From contig DAOWMZ010000024.1 in the NCBI GenBank assembly GCA_030642845.1, positions 1 to 11,354 on the forward strand: a stretch of DNA of 11,354 nt. The letters are read 5' to 3'. Position 1 is the stretch's first letter, and each line of letters begins with the position of its first letter. Positions 1 through 7,826 of this stretch are shown here, piece by piece. Position numbers and translations under genes: made by a program. The stretch is from Candidatus Zixiibacteriota bacterium (GTDB lineage Bacteria > Zixibacteria > MSB-5A5 > GN15 > FEB-12). Under the pieces are notes generated by a model, which was given only the letters and a program-made list of their open reading frames with translations, searched no databases and was not told the DNA's origin.

Positions 1-113
1 AATTCAAGGGTCTCTTTACCTTTAATCTCAAGATATAATATTTCCCCTTTTTGCATTTCCAGCGAGTAATTTAAAAGCTGTTTAGCCAGGATTTTGTTGC
101 GTTTATCTTTCAT
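1..113 (-). CDS. Partial N-terminus of a probable M29-family aminopeptidase
   Basis: The leftward reading frame begins with ATG at 113-111 and runs off the left edge, giving 37 complete residues that start MKDKRNKILAKQLLNYSLEM. The order 'MKD-R...LA..L.NYS....KGE...LEIKG' is what I recall for the N-terminus of M29 (AmpS/PepS-like) metallo-aminopeptidases, which remove N-terminal amino acids from peptides in the cytoplasm. An in-frame TGA lies 15 bases before the ATG, so the start is well fixed, and an AAGGG ribosome-binding site sits about 7 bases upstream of it. A good Bacteroidota-type promoter lies about 35 bases upstream, so the gene is probably the first of its transcript and diverges from the rightward cluster. 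The metal ligands of M29 enzymes lie outside the window, so the family call rests on the N-terminus only. Confidence 0.62.
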   Translation of the reverse strand, partial: MKDKRNKILAKQLLNYSLEMQKGEILYLEIKGKETLE

Positions 114-147
114 TATTTTACCCTTTCATATAATAACAATATTTTCG

Positions 148-178
148 CAAAGATACTGTTATTTTTTCGAAATGGCAA
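148..178 (-). promoter_or_regulatory. Bacteroidota-type promoter (TTG, 20 bp, TATCTTTG)
   Basis: On the minus strand TTG (178-176) is followed after exactly 20 bases by TATCTTTG (155-148), a full match to the TAnnTTTG -7 element and TTG/TTTG -33 element known for Bacteroidota housekeeping sigma factors. It points at the aminopeptidase start at 113, leaving a leader of about 25-30 bases. It lies just outside the inverted-repeat region that starts at 185. Confidence 0.6.
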
Positions 179-184
179 CCGCTT

Positions 185-375
185 GTTAGGGAACTGTTGA
201 TAAAGGTCATGTATGTTATAGAAATGTGACTTAGTCTCCTCAATCGGGCGACACAAGGCCGCCCTTTACGACGCGGGATTACACTGCTTACGCGTAGCGA
301 CGGGGTTTGTCAATGACATGATATGTTTCCGTCGTGATTTTCTGCTCCAAAGGATTTTTCCAACACTCCCTTAGC
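185..375. repeat. Candidate small dispersed element with imperfect terminal inverted repeats
   Basis: This stretch has no gene. Its edges are imperfect inverted repeats: GTTAGGGAACTGTTG at 185-199, and CAACACTCCCTTAGC at 361-375, whose reverse complement matches the left arm at 11 of 15 positions. The interior around 241-310 is visibly more GC-rich than the surrounding AT-rich DNA. It contains an imperfect hairpin (246-264), the palindrome TACGCGTA (289-296), a CGACGG/CCGTCG inverted repeat (298-303 and 329-334) and a TGTCA-A-TGACA dyad (308-318). This could be a MITE- or REP-like repeat placed between divergent genes, or simply a structured regulatory region. No copy number can be seen within the window, and no target-site duplication is obvious. 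Confidence 0.33.
246..264. repeat. GC-rich imperfect hairpin
   Basis: GGGCG at 246-250 pairs with CGCCC at 260-264 around a short imperfect loop. The form (GGGCG, then ACACAAGG, then CGCCC and a short T run at 265-267) resembles intergenic hairpin repeats common in environmental bacterial genomes. It is the strongest GC stem in the intergenic region and may be part of the larger element at 185-375. It sits far from any gene end that it could plausibly terminate. Confidence 0.4.
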
Positions 376-431
376 TATTGAAAAAATGAAATCTCTTGTC
401 ATAGAGTAAATAAGTTTTATTATTTAGAATA

Positions 432-1625
432 ATGAATACCATGAATAATAAAGATCACATTAATATTCTCTACACCAATATTGGACGGGGACACCCTTTT
501 TATCTCGATGGTATAACAGAAGCACTTATAAAAAAGCAAAGTATCAGGCTAATCGGAAATAAAGTTGATATTTTTGAATTATCTAAAGGTGTGTCATTAT
601 TTGCCTGGAAATCTGCCCGATGGATGTACCGAATGGGGTCATCACCTGGATTAATCAGTTGGTTATATAAAAAAATACGAACCGGAAGATCATATACGGG
701 AAATAGCCGATTGGAATATTATCTGGGACGAGATATAAAGAAACACTATAAAAACTATTCTAATCCTTTATTAGTAGCTCATCCTTTGTTAGTTGGTATT
801 CTCAAAGGGAAAAATGATTTAATATATCAGCATGGAGAGCTTGTCGCTCCGGAAGAATCATTAGCAGCCGGTGCTGTTTATATTCTCGTCCCAACGGATC
901 AGGTCGCTGAGAAATTTATCATGATCGGTTATAGTAAAAGTAGAGTAATCGTGACCGGATTATGTATTGAACCTGCTATCGAAAAGATATCTCATGATGC
1001 TTTTCAGGTGCGTGCAAGCAGATTACTCAACAACACTCAATTAACAGGAGCATTTTTCAGCTCTGGGGCTGAACCTGTAAAACATATTCAATTATTGTCT
1101 CTTGCAGCTGCCTCAGCAGTTAAAGCAGGGGGAAAAGTAATTATTTTTGCCAAAAAAGGGGGAAGACTGGAATCAAGAGCTAAAATAGTACTAAGTAAGT
1201 CTTCAATAAAATTCCAGTCAATTAGTTCTACCGATTCCATTCAACACGATATTCCGGAAGCTCTGATTGTTAATTTTCAATCAAGACGGGAAGAAAATAT
1301 TATGACTGCCCAGCTATTTCCACTGTTTGATTATTTTGCAGCTCCGGCACATGAAAGATCAAACTGGGCAGTGGGACTGGGTTTACCGCAGTTCATTGTC
1401 AACCCGCATATTGGCCCATACGCTCCATTGAATAATGAATTTTTGATGAAAACTGGAGTAAGTGTAGAAATAGATTTAAATATTGATGCCAATCTTTTTG
1501 GAACGATGTTAGAAAGCCATCAAAAGTCCGGAAAACTCTTTGATATGTCTCAAAAAGGTTGGAATCAATATAATATTAATGGATTTTCAACTATAGCTGA
1601 TTTTTTAATTAACAAATACAAATAA
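432..1625 (+). CDS. GT-B fold glycosyltransferase-like protein (MurG/MGDG synthase type)
   Basis: The 397-residue protein looks like a cytoplasmic, membrane-associated nucleotide-sugar glycosyltransferase of the MurG / monogalactosyldiacylglycerol synthase type. The N-terminal beta strand and glycine loop read ILYTNIGRGHPFYLDG (12-27). LVAHPLLVGIL (114-124) and YQHGELVAPE (132-141) follow. The interdomain region has VIVTGLCIEPAIEK (172-185), like the 'TG.P..P.F' segment of the family. The C-terminal half has a putative nucleotide-sugar segment, PAHERSNWAVGLGLPQFIVNP (305-325), with the Glu that usually contacts the sugar nucleotide. The usual GGSxG loop is replaced by FFSSGAEPVKH (208-218), so the acceptor and even the activity are uncertain. 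The start at 432 has no clear Shine-Dalgarno; an ATG at 441 is an equal alternative. It lies 51 bp ahead of the phosphatase gene on the same strand and could share its transcript. The superfamily call is moderate; the substrate is unknown. Confidence 0.6.
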   Translation: MNTMNNKDHINILYTNIGRGHPFYLDGITEALIKKQSIRLIGNKVDIFELSKGVSLFAWKSARWMYRMGSSPGLISWLYKKIRTGRSYTGNSRLEYYLGRDIKKHYKNYSNPLLVAHPLLVGILKGKNDLIYQHGELVAPEESLAAGAVYILVPTDQVAEKFIMIGYSKSRVIVTGLCIEPAIEKISHDAFQVRASRLLNNTQLTGAFFSSGAEPVKHIQLLSLAAASAVKAGGKVIIFAKKGGRLESRAKIVLSKSSIKFQSISSTDSIQHDIPEALIVNFQSRREENIMTAQLFPLFDYFAAPAHERSNWAVGLGLPQFIVNPHIGPYAPLNNEFLMKTGVSVEIDLNIDANLFGTMLESHQKSGKLFDMSQKGWNQYNINGFSTIADFLINKYK

Positions 1626-1664
1626 ATGTATTAGAATAAAAGACCTATACCGAATTGAATATAC

Positions 1665-1670
1665 AGGAAG
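1665..1670 (+). promoter_or_regulatory. Ribosome-binding site that decides the phosphatase start
   Basis: AGGAAG at 1665-1670 stands 6 bases before ATG 1677 but only 3 bases before the overlapping in-frame TTG at 1674. The spacing favours ATG 1677 as the true start. Confidence 0.6.
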
Positions 1671-1676
1671 ATTTTG

Positions 1677-3317
1677 ATGCTTAAATTAATTGGAACTGAC
1701 GGACGCAAATTATATTCATGGGATTTACTGCCGGGAAAATATTCCATCGGTCGAAAATCTGATTGTAATTTTTTTATTCAGGATAAAACTGTCTCACGAA
1801 ATCATGCAGAATTGATAATTACTGATGATCTTTCGGTAATCACCCTTGCTGATAATGGAAGTCACAATGGGACTGCTGTAAATGGTATTAGGATTAATGC
1901 ACCGACTGAAATTAAATCGGGTGACAATATTGTTTTCGGACAGGTAGAATTTCGTATTGCTGCTGATGATAATTCAGTCAAATCAAAAGTACCGACTACT
2001 CAATTAACTAAAGATGAACCTGAAAAGTCTCTGTTTTTGGATATTAGCGAAGCTCTTAAACCTCTACCATCAAAAATTATAGATAAGCCGGAAGTTCTTC
2101 CAACAATATTTGAAATTGCCAAGATGCTGGTCCTTTCCGATCCAAAAGAAATTATGCTTCATAAATCACTTAAACTCATCAGTAAAGTAATAACTTCCGA
2201 GAGGCTGGCAATTCTATTTACCGAAGAAAACAGTGATGAAGTTTACACAGCCGCTTCTCACATAACTGGTGGAAAAGACCTTGGTGAATTTCGTATATCA
2301 AAAACAATTATAAACAAAATCCTTTCTGATCCTCAGGCGATCCTTATTAGTGATACTACTCAGGACCCTCAGTTTGCCGCACAGCATTCCATCATCATGT
2401 CAGAGATGAAATCAGCAATGGCCGTTCCTCTATTTGATGAAGAAAAAGTACACGGTATCCTTTATGCCGATACCAGCAATCCTTTGCACCAATATAATGA
2501 CGATCACCTTCGTCTTCTCGCTATATTCGGAAATATCATTGGTTCCCGGCTGCAAAATTACACACTGATGAGTGAACGTGAAGAAAAACAGATAATTGAT
2601 GCCGAATTAAGGAGAGCATCATCGATTCAAAAGAAATTATTGATCAAAAATAATCCTGAAATTTCCGGGTATAATCTCCATTCATTTCAGGAACAATGCC
2701 GAGCAGTTGGTGGAGATCTGTATGACATGTATGTGATGCCTGATGGGAAGCTTCTCTTTATGGTCGCTGATGTAAGCGGAAAAGGGATGGGGGCAGCTTT
2801 GTTGATGGCAAATATTCTGGCTTCATTTCGCATCCTCTATAATCAGCCCGATTTTAATCTGTGCGATACTGTTAAAAAAGTTTCAAGTCAGTTAGTTCAA
2901 CACAGTGATTCCGGCGATTATGCTACTCTGTTCATTGGCCTTCTTGACCCGGAAACACATCATGTGAGTTATGTTAACGCCGGTCACAATCCTCCAATGC
3001 TGGTTAAAGGGGATGGAACGTTCAAGCTTCTTGATGAGTCCGGAATACCAATCGGAGCGATGGAATTTGATTTATGGCCGGAAGGACAGGTTACTCTGGA
3101 TAAAGATGATTTTATTCTCATTTTTACTGATGGCGTGACCGAAGCCGAAAGTGTAATTGGGCAGTATGGAGAAGAAAGACTGGAAAAATATGTTTCAAAA
3201 AGATGTAACTTCTCTGCGGAAAAAATAGGTGAATACATTTTTCAGGATGTACTGAATTTTATCGAGGATTATCCTCGTTCTGATGATATAACAATGATGA
3301 TTGTGCAAAGGAAATAG
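1677..3317 (+). CDS. FHA-GAF-SpoIIE (PP2C-type) serine/threonine phosphatase
   Basis: The 546-residue soluble protein has three domains. An FHA phosphothreonine-binding domain (about 1-95) carries GR at 25-26, SRNHAEL at 40-46 and NGSHNGT at 60-66. A GAF sensor domain spans about 140-292. A helical linker (295-325) leads to a SpoIIE/RsbU-type PP2C phosphatase (about 330-546). The metal-binding residues appear intact: GGDLYD (D347), VADVSGKG (D365), FTDGVTEA (D485) and the final DDIT (D536, D537); NAGHNPP is at 434-440. It should remove phosphate from Ser/Thr of a partner. In known systems SpoIIE-type enzymes act on STAS anti-anti-sigma proteins, but no STAS gene is present here. The stop codon lies 2 bp before the start of the kinase gene, so the two are very probably co-expressed, and the FHA domain could dock on the phosphorylated kinase. 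The start is ATG 1677, chosen by RBS spacing. Domain calls are firm; the target is inferred. Confidence 0.92.
   Translation: MLKLIGTDGRKLYSWDLLPGKYSIGRKSDCNFFIQDKTVSRNHAELIITDDLSVITLADNGSHNGTAVNGIRINAPTEIKSGDNIVFGQVEFRIAADDNSVKSKVPTTQLTKDEPEKSLFLDISEALKPLPSKIIDKPEVLPTIFEIAKMLVLSDPKEIMLHKSLKLISKVITSERLAILFTEENSDEVYTAASHITGGKDLGEFRISKTIINKILSDPQAILISDTTQDPQFAAQHSIIMSEMKSAMAVPLFDEEKVHGILYADTSNPLHQYNDDHLRLLAIFGNIIGSRLQNYTLMSEREEKQIIDAELRRASSIQKKLLIKNNPEISGYNLHSFQEQCRAVGGDLYDMYVMPDGKLLFMVADVSGKGMGAALLMANILASFRILYNQPDFNLCDTVKKVSSQLVQHSDSGDYATLFIGLLDPETHHVSYVNAGHNPPMLVKGDGTFKLLDESGIPIGAMEFDLWPEGQVTLDKDDFILIFTDGVTEAESVIGQYGEERLEKYVSKRCNFSAEKIGEYIFQDVLNFIEDYPRSDDITMMIVQRK
3307..3314 (+). promoter_or_regulatory. 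Ribosome-binding site of the kinase inside the phosphatase gene end
   Basis: AAAGGAAA lies within the last codons of the phosphatase gene, with its AAGGA core 7 bases before the kinase ATG at 3320. The phosphatase stop TAG (3315-3317) lies between the RBS and that ATG, an arrangement that suggests translational coupling. Confidence 0.6.
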
Positions 3318-3319
3318 AT

Positions 3320-6300
3320 ATGTTAGAAACCGGACAGGTTTTTGCTAATTTTAAAATTTTAGGTCATCTTGGGGCGGGCGGTATGGGTGAAGTTTACCTT
3401 GCCGAAGACCAGAAACTTAATCGTCAGGTGGCATTGAAAATTTTACTTGATGAGTTTTTTGAAGATTCAGAAAGGCTTCAGCGCTTTGAACGAGAAGCAA
3501 AAACAGCCGCTCAAATATCACATCCCAATATTATGGGGATCTATGATATGGGCAAAAGCAAACATCCTGAGACAGGTAAAGATGTTTCCTATATCGTTAT
3601 GGAACGCGTTAAAGGGAAACCACTTTTTGATTATATGCAAAGTACACAAACCAATCTCAATAGTATTTTGCGGTTAGGGGAAAAGATAGCAGCCGGATTG
3701 GCAGCAGCTCATAAATTAAATATTGTCCACCGGGATATTAAATCATCAAATATCCTTGTAGATGACGAAGGAACCCCCAAGATACTGGATTTCGGTTTGG
3801 CTAAGCCGTTGGACACGACACAAATGGATGATGACAACACCAATACTGTTTCTCAGGAATTGACTAAAGAAGGTAAAATAGTCGGAACGATTTCATACAT
3901 GTCCCCCGAACAGGCGCGTGGTGAGAAAGTGGATTCCCGCTCTGATCTTTTTTCGTTTGGTGTATTGTTATACCATATGGTTACCAGTGAGTTTCCGTTT
4001 AGCGGCTCATCTCAAGTTGCCACTCTGGCAAAAATACTTGAAACAAAACATGAAGCTCCCAGCCTTAAGAACCAAAATATTAATCCGGAACTGGAACGAA
4101 TCATAGATAAATGCCTTCAGAAAAATCCAAATGATCGCTATCAAAGTGCGGCGGATCTGGTCGTTGATTTGAGAAACCTCAGAAGACAATATGACAGTGG
4201 TATCTCCGAATCACTTTCCGGTATTTCTTCTACATCAAATAAACAGAAATATTCTAAGACAATTGAATTCTCCTGGAAGGGAATAGCAGGAATTGCTGCT
4301 GTTATAATAGTTGTAGCGATTGCCATTTATAATTGGTCAGGCTCTGATGAATCCGCAACCCAACCAGATAATAGTGGTGTTGTTTATTCTGATACAGTAT
4401 TCGGTGATGCCCTTGCAATTTTCAGTTTTGAAAATAAAACCAAAGATACTACTCTTGATTGGCTGGAGACAGGATTGCCTGATATTCTAATGACTGATCT
4501 GGTTCAGAGTGATGCAATTTCAATTATCAGTACACAAAGAATCATGGATTTCTTAAAAAAAGATAAAGCTCTTTCCGGTAATGAAGGAGATGAAATTGCA
4601 AATGCTATCAGGGATGCTATTGGCAAATCACTCGAAGGTATTCCGGTTGCAAAAGATGCTATAAAAAATGTAAAATCTCAGATGAGAGGCTTGGGACAAA
4701 TTGTCTTTTCTTATTCTGATAAAATTAATGCTGCTCGCTCACTTGGTGCGGCAAATGTATTGTCAGGTTCATTTTATAAAATGGGAGATAAGATAAGAAT
4801 AGATGCCCGGCTGGAAGATATAGCAACCGGTAAAATTGTTTTTGCCGAAAAAGTTGTTGGAGATGATCCCTTTACTATGGTTGACAGCCTGACCAACAAA
4901 ATTGCTTCATCGCTTAATATCCAGGAGATCATGAATAAATCAACGAGTGTAGCCAGTATGATTACTGAATTTCCGGAGGCTTACAAGCTTTACTACGAGG
5001 GCATGAAACTGTTCTCTCTTGAGCTGAATGATGAAGCTATTCTGAAATTTGAAAGAGCTATAGAAATAGATCCGACCTTTGCTATGGCTTATATGAGAGT
5101 AGGTATGTGCCATGTATTTGAGGGGAGAGGCCAGGAAGGCTCGGCTCAATTCGCCATTGCTCAGGAATATAAAAATAAACTACCAATTAGGGAACGAAGC
5201 AAACTTGAATTGTACTCCGATGTCTGGTTGATTCAGGATTATGATGCTGCTTTTAAAAAACTAGCCACTTATGTTGATCATTATCCTGATGATAAAGAAA
5301 TACGAACAATTTATGCTATGACATTACAGCAGTTTAATCAGGATACTCCGGCCTGTTTTGCCCAGTTGGATACGGTGTTAGCAATGGACCCCGGATATCA
5401 ATTAGCTCTCTCATTCTACTCACAAATTTATCAGGGACTAAGACAATATGACCAAGCTCTCGATTATATAAAGAGAATCAGAAAATACCATCCGGAATCA
5501 CCTGAAGCATATTTTGAAATAGCACTGATATATGAATCACAAGATAAATATAATGAAGCAATAGCAGAGAATGAAATCGCTTTGGAACTCTTTCCAAATG
5601 AAACCAAGGGATTAAGTAGATTATCTACGTTGTATATCAGAAAACGTAATTTTGAAATGGCTGAAAAATATCTCGAAAAATATCGCAAAACTATCGAAGA
5701 TGATCATTTTTTAATGGTAGTATATTTTTACAGGAAAGCAAATATAGAGTATTGGAGAGGAAAATTTAATACTGCTACTGATTATTATTTCAAGGCAATA
5801 GAAGAAGCATTTAAAACAAATGATAGTACTTATATTAGCGGAGCTTATAGTTCATTATCTTCTCATTATGACAGGCTGCATAATATTGATAGCTCGTTAT
5901 ATTTTGATGAGCAGGGATATAACTGGACAACGCAATTCAAGGGATTGAATTATGCAATATCAGTTGTTGAGAGTGATTATACCCAGTGTGAAAAAGTAAG
6001 ACCAATTTTGGAAGAAGCAATTGAAGAATTTAAGAGTGTCACACCTTCATCAATGTGGCCAATTATTGATAAACTTGTCTTGTCATTTGATGCATACTGC
6101 CTGGCTGATACTATCGCACTTATAAAATCTCTTGAAGAGCAGAATGAGGTTATACGAATTTCTCAAAGAATTCAGAACATTAGGGAAATAGGAATACTTA
6201 AGATATTGACTGGTGATTTCAAAGAAGGAAAAGATCTTCTCAAAGATTATGTCTTTGGTGATAAACAGAGTACTAATGGATTTAGAAGCTTAAGGTATTT

Positions 6301-6451
6301 ATATCTTATGGGAATTGCTAACGAAGGTCTGGGGAATACTGATGAGGCAATTAAAAACTATGAGGAGGTTCTTACATATTGGGGTGATCCTGAAATAGAG
6401 ATTCGTGAAATAAAAGACTTGAAAGCCAGATTAGCCAAACTTACAAGTTAG
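3320..6451 (+). CDS. Transmembrane Ser/Thr protein kinase with TolB-like and TPR sensor regions
   Basis: The 1043-residue membrane kinase begins with a Hanks-type catalytic domain (about 8-290). It has the glycine loop GAGGMGEVYLAED (18-30), VALK lysine K40, catalytic HRDIKSSN (137-144), DFG (157-159), a Thr-rich activation segment (165-190), the APE-equivalent SPE (195-197), and R273 in the final helix. All catalytic residues are present. A single membrane helix follows at about 320-338. Residues 360-540 resemble the TolB/FlgO-like N-terminal domain found in bacterial kinase- and cyclase-TPR fusions (ALAIFSFENKTKD at 364-376, VLSGSFYKMGDKIRIDARLED at 480-500). A TPR superhelix fills about 552-1040. 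The predicted layout is kinase in the cytoplasm and TolB/TPR outside it, sensing proteins or envelope state in place of the PASTA repeats of PknB. It is the last gene of the rightward phospho-signalling cluster, 2 bp after the phosphatase. The activating ligand is not visible. Confidence 0.93.
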   Translation: MLETGQVFANFKILGHLGAGGMGEVYLAEDQKLNRQVALKILLDEFFEDSERLQRFEREAKTAAQISHPNIMGIYDMGKSKHPETGKDVSYIVMERVKGKPLFDYMQSTQTNLNSILRLGEKIAAGLAAAHKLNIVHRDIKSSNILVDDEGTPKILDFGLAKPLDTTQMDDDNTNTVSQELTKEGKIVGTISYMSPEQARGEKVDSRSDLFSFGVLLYHMVTSEFPFSGSSQVATLAKILETKHEAPSLKNQNINPELERIIDKCLQKNPNDRYQSAADLVVDLRNLRRQYDSGISESLSGISSTSNKQKYSKTIEFSWKGIAGIAAVIIVVAIAIYNWSGSDESATQPDNSGVVYSDTVFGDALAIFSFENKTKDTTLDWLETGLPDILMTDLVQSDAISIISTQRIMDFLKKDKALSGNEGDEIANAIRDAIGKSLEGIPVAKDAIKNVKSQMRGLGQIVFSYSDKINAARSLGAANVLSGSFYKMGDKIRIDARLEDIATGKIVFAEKVVGDDPFTMVDSLTNKIASSLNIQEIMNKSTSVASMITEFPEAYKLYYEGMKLFSLELNDEAILKFERAIEIDPTFAMAYMRVGMCHVFEGRGQEGSAQFAIAQEYKNKLPIRERSKLELYSDVWLIQDYDAAFKKLATYVDHYPDDKEIRTIYAMTLQQFNQDTPACFAQLDTVLAMDPGYQLALSFYSQIYQGLRQYDQALDYIKRIRKYHPESPEAYFEIALIYESQDKYNEAIAENEIALELFPNETKGLSRLSTLYIRKRNFEMAEKYLEKYRKTIEDDHFLMVVYFYRKANIEYWRGKFNTATDYYFKAIEEAFKTNDSTYISGAYSSLSSHYDRLHNIDSSLYFDEQGYNWTTQFKGLNYAISVVESDYTQCEKVRPILEEAIEEFKSVTPSSMWPIIDKLVLSFDAYCLADTIALIKSLEEQNEVIRISQRIQNIREIGILKILTGDFKEGKDLLKDYVFGDKQSTNGFRSLRYLYLMGIANEGLGNTDEAIKNYEEVLTYWGDPEIEIREIKDLKARLAKLTS

Positions 6452-6495
6452 AATTAAAAATTCTGATTTACGGATTTTGCTCTTTATACGAATTC

Positions 6496-6516
6496 TATAA
6501 ATTACCGGTATTTATA
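6496..6516. repeat. AT-rich dyad with a central ACCGGT palindrome
   Basis: TATAAAT (6496-6502) and ATTTATA (6510-6516) are perfect 7-base inverted arms around a 7-base centre that contains ACCGGT (6504-6509). It lies in the 154-bp gap between the kinase stop and the MFS start. It could be an operator for the exporter gene or a weak stem; no T run follows directly, so it does not look like an intrinsic terminator. The rest of the gap is AT-rich, without a clear promoter match. Confidence 0.35.
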
Positions 6517-6605
6517 TCATATTTATAGGACTTCCTTTTTTAAATTAAATATTCTTTTCTTAATTGGCTTGTGAATTATTATTTATTCTATTTATTTTAC
6601 AAATA

Positions 6606-7826
6606 ATGATTAAACGAGCCATTGATTATGTAAGTCATTTTAATTCCAACCTCTGGATATTATCATTGGGCTGGTTGGTCAGTGCTATCGGTTTCTCTGC
6701 ATCTCTCCCTTTTATTGCAATATATTTTAATGATGAATTTGGCTTTTCCATGACCGAAATAGGTATCTTTTTTGGGGTGATGGCTGTAGTCAGGGCATTG
6801 TTTCAAGCTATCGGGGGAGAAGTATCTGATCGTATGGAACGCAGGACAATTTTGATTTACTCACAATTTATAAGAGGGGTAGCGTTTATAGGGTTGGCCG
6901 GATCAATATATTATGAATTGGGTTTCTTGTGGGTAGCAATATTTCTACTTATCAATTCTATTTTTGGAGCAATTTTTCAACCGGTTGCAAACGCTATGGT
7001 TTCGGACATATTACCAGAAAAACAACGCCTTGACGGCTATGCTATTACGAGATCAGCCGGGAATTTAGGCTGGGCTATGGGACCGGCGATTGGTGGATTA
7101 CTTGCGACATCATCCTATGCACTGCTGTTTCTTATCTCTGCTATACTGACAACAATATCCGGTCTTATTGTATGGTTATTTCTCAAATCTCCTGAGACTG
7201 TCAAAACCATGGATAAGTTTAAAATGAAGGATTTGATTGCGGTAAAAGATGATCACAATTTGGCTATCCATGTTTCTCTGCAGCTAATATTATATTTGGT
7301 TGTATCTCAACTGATAGTTCCATTTTCTGTTTACTCAGTAAATATTGTTGGATTATCAGAAACAGAGCTTGGTTATCTATTCTCGCTTAATGGACTACTC
7401 GTAGTAGCCCTGCAACTTCCGGTTACACATTTCTTTTCAAGATTCCGCCTGACCTCTCAAATCAGTAGCGGAGCATTCTTATATTTAATCGGCTATGGAA
7501 TGATGGGAATTTTTATCGGGTTTGAGTATTTTATGATCGCTATTATTATTATCACGTTTGGTGAGGTTTTTATATCCCCTCCATCTCTGACATTGACATC
7601 AAGACTGGCTCCTGAAGGAAGAATGGGACGCTACATGGGAATTCATGGATTCTTTTTAGCAGCCGGTTGGTCAATTGGACCATTGTATGGCGGTTTTATT
7701 TTGGATAAATATTCTGATGATCCAATGATTGCATGGTTTTTAATTTCATTGATGGCACTGGTAGCAATGGTTGGTTATATGTTATTTAAAAAGAGACTGC
7801 CGTTGGAGTATGATTTCAAAAAATGA
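6606..7826 (+). CDS. Major facilitator superfamily exporter (DHA1 / MdtG-MdtH type)
   Basis: The 406-residue integral membrane protein has about 12 hydrophobic segments, the normal MFS size. The loop between helices 2 and 3 carries motif A, GGEVSDRMERR (70-80). Helix 5 carries an exporter-type motif C, GNLGWAMGPAIGG (152-164). A matching AAGWSIGPLYGG (362-373) lies in helix 11, as expected from the internal two-fold repeat of MFS proteins. Motif C marks drug:proton antiporters that export small molecules, but the substrate cannot be read from sequence. The frame is open back to a TTG at 6564, which would add 14 mostly hydrophobic residues; ATG 6606 is preferred because it gives the usual short charged N-terminus (MIKRAIDY). 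Neither start has a Shine-Dalgarno. The 154-bp gap from the kinase suggests its own promoter. Its TGA stop abuts the stop of the convergent gene. Confidence 0.85.
   Translation: MIKRAIDYVSHFNSNLWILSLGWLVSAIGFSASLPFIAIYFNDEFGFSMTEIGIFFGVMAVVRALFQAIGGEVSDRMERRTILIYSQFIRGVAFIGLAGSIYYELGFLWVAIFLLINSIFGAIFQPVANAMVSDILPEKQRLDGYAITRSAGNLGWAMGPAIGGLLATSSYALLFLISAILTTISGLIVWLFLKSPETVKTMDKFKMKDLIAVKDDHNLAIHVSLQLILYLVVSQLIVPFSVYSVNIVGLSETELGYLFSLNGLLVVALQLPVTHFFSRFRLTSQISSGAFLYLIGYGMMGIFIGFEYFMIAIIIITFGEVFISPPSLTLTSRLAPEGRMGRYMGIHGFFLAAGWSIGPLYGGFILDKYSDDPMIAWFLISLMALVAMVGYMLFKKRLPLEYDFKK

Noticed and set aside
396..423. Sigma70-like TTGTCA, 16-base spacer, TATTAT before the glycosyltransferase gene
   Set aside because: Transcription would begin at about 430, leaving almost no leader for the 432 start, and the match is of the enterobacterial type, whereas the other promoter here is Bacteroidota-like. 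It remains possible only if the mRNA is nearly leaderless.
114..431. A small gene in the intergenic region
   Set aside because: Only very short frames are present on the plus strand, and none has a ribosome-binding site; no tRNA-like fold was apparent.
2984..3238. Minus-strand open frame inside the phosphatase gene
   Set aside because: It overlaps the conserved PP2C motifs in the real frame and has low-complexity composition; it is a shadow frame.
6450..6464. AGAATT-AAA-AATTCT inverted repeat at the kinase stop codon
   Set aside because: It is an AT-only style stem with a 3-base loop and no T run, expected by chance in AT-rich DNA.
6527..6541. Intrinsic terminator after the kinase (AGG, ACTT, CCT, then a T run)
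   Set aside because: The stem is only 3 bp; the T run looks right, but the hairpin is too weak to call.
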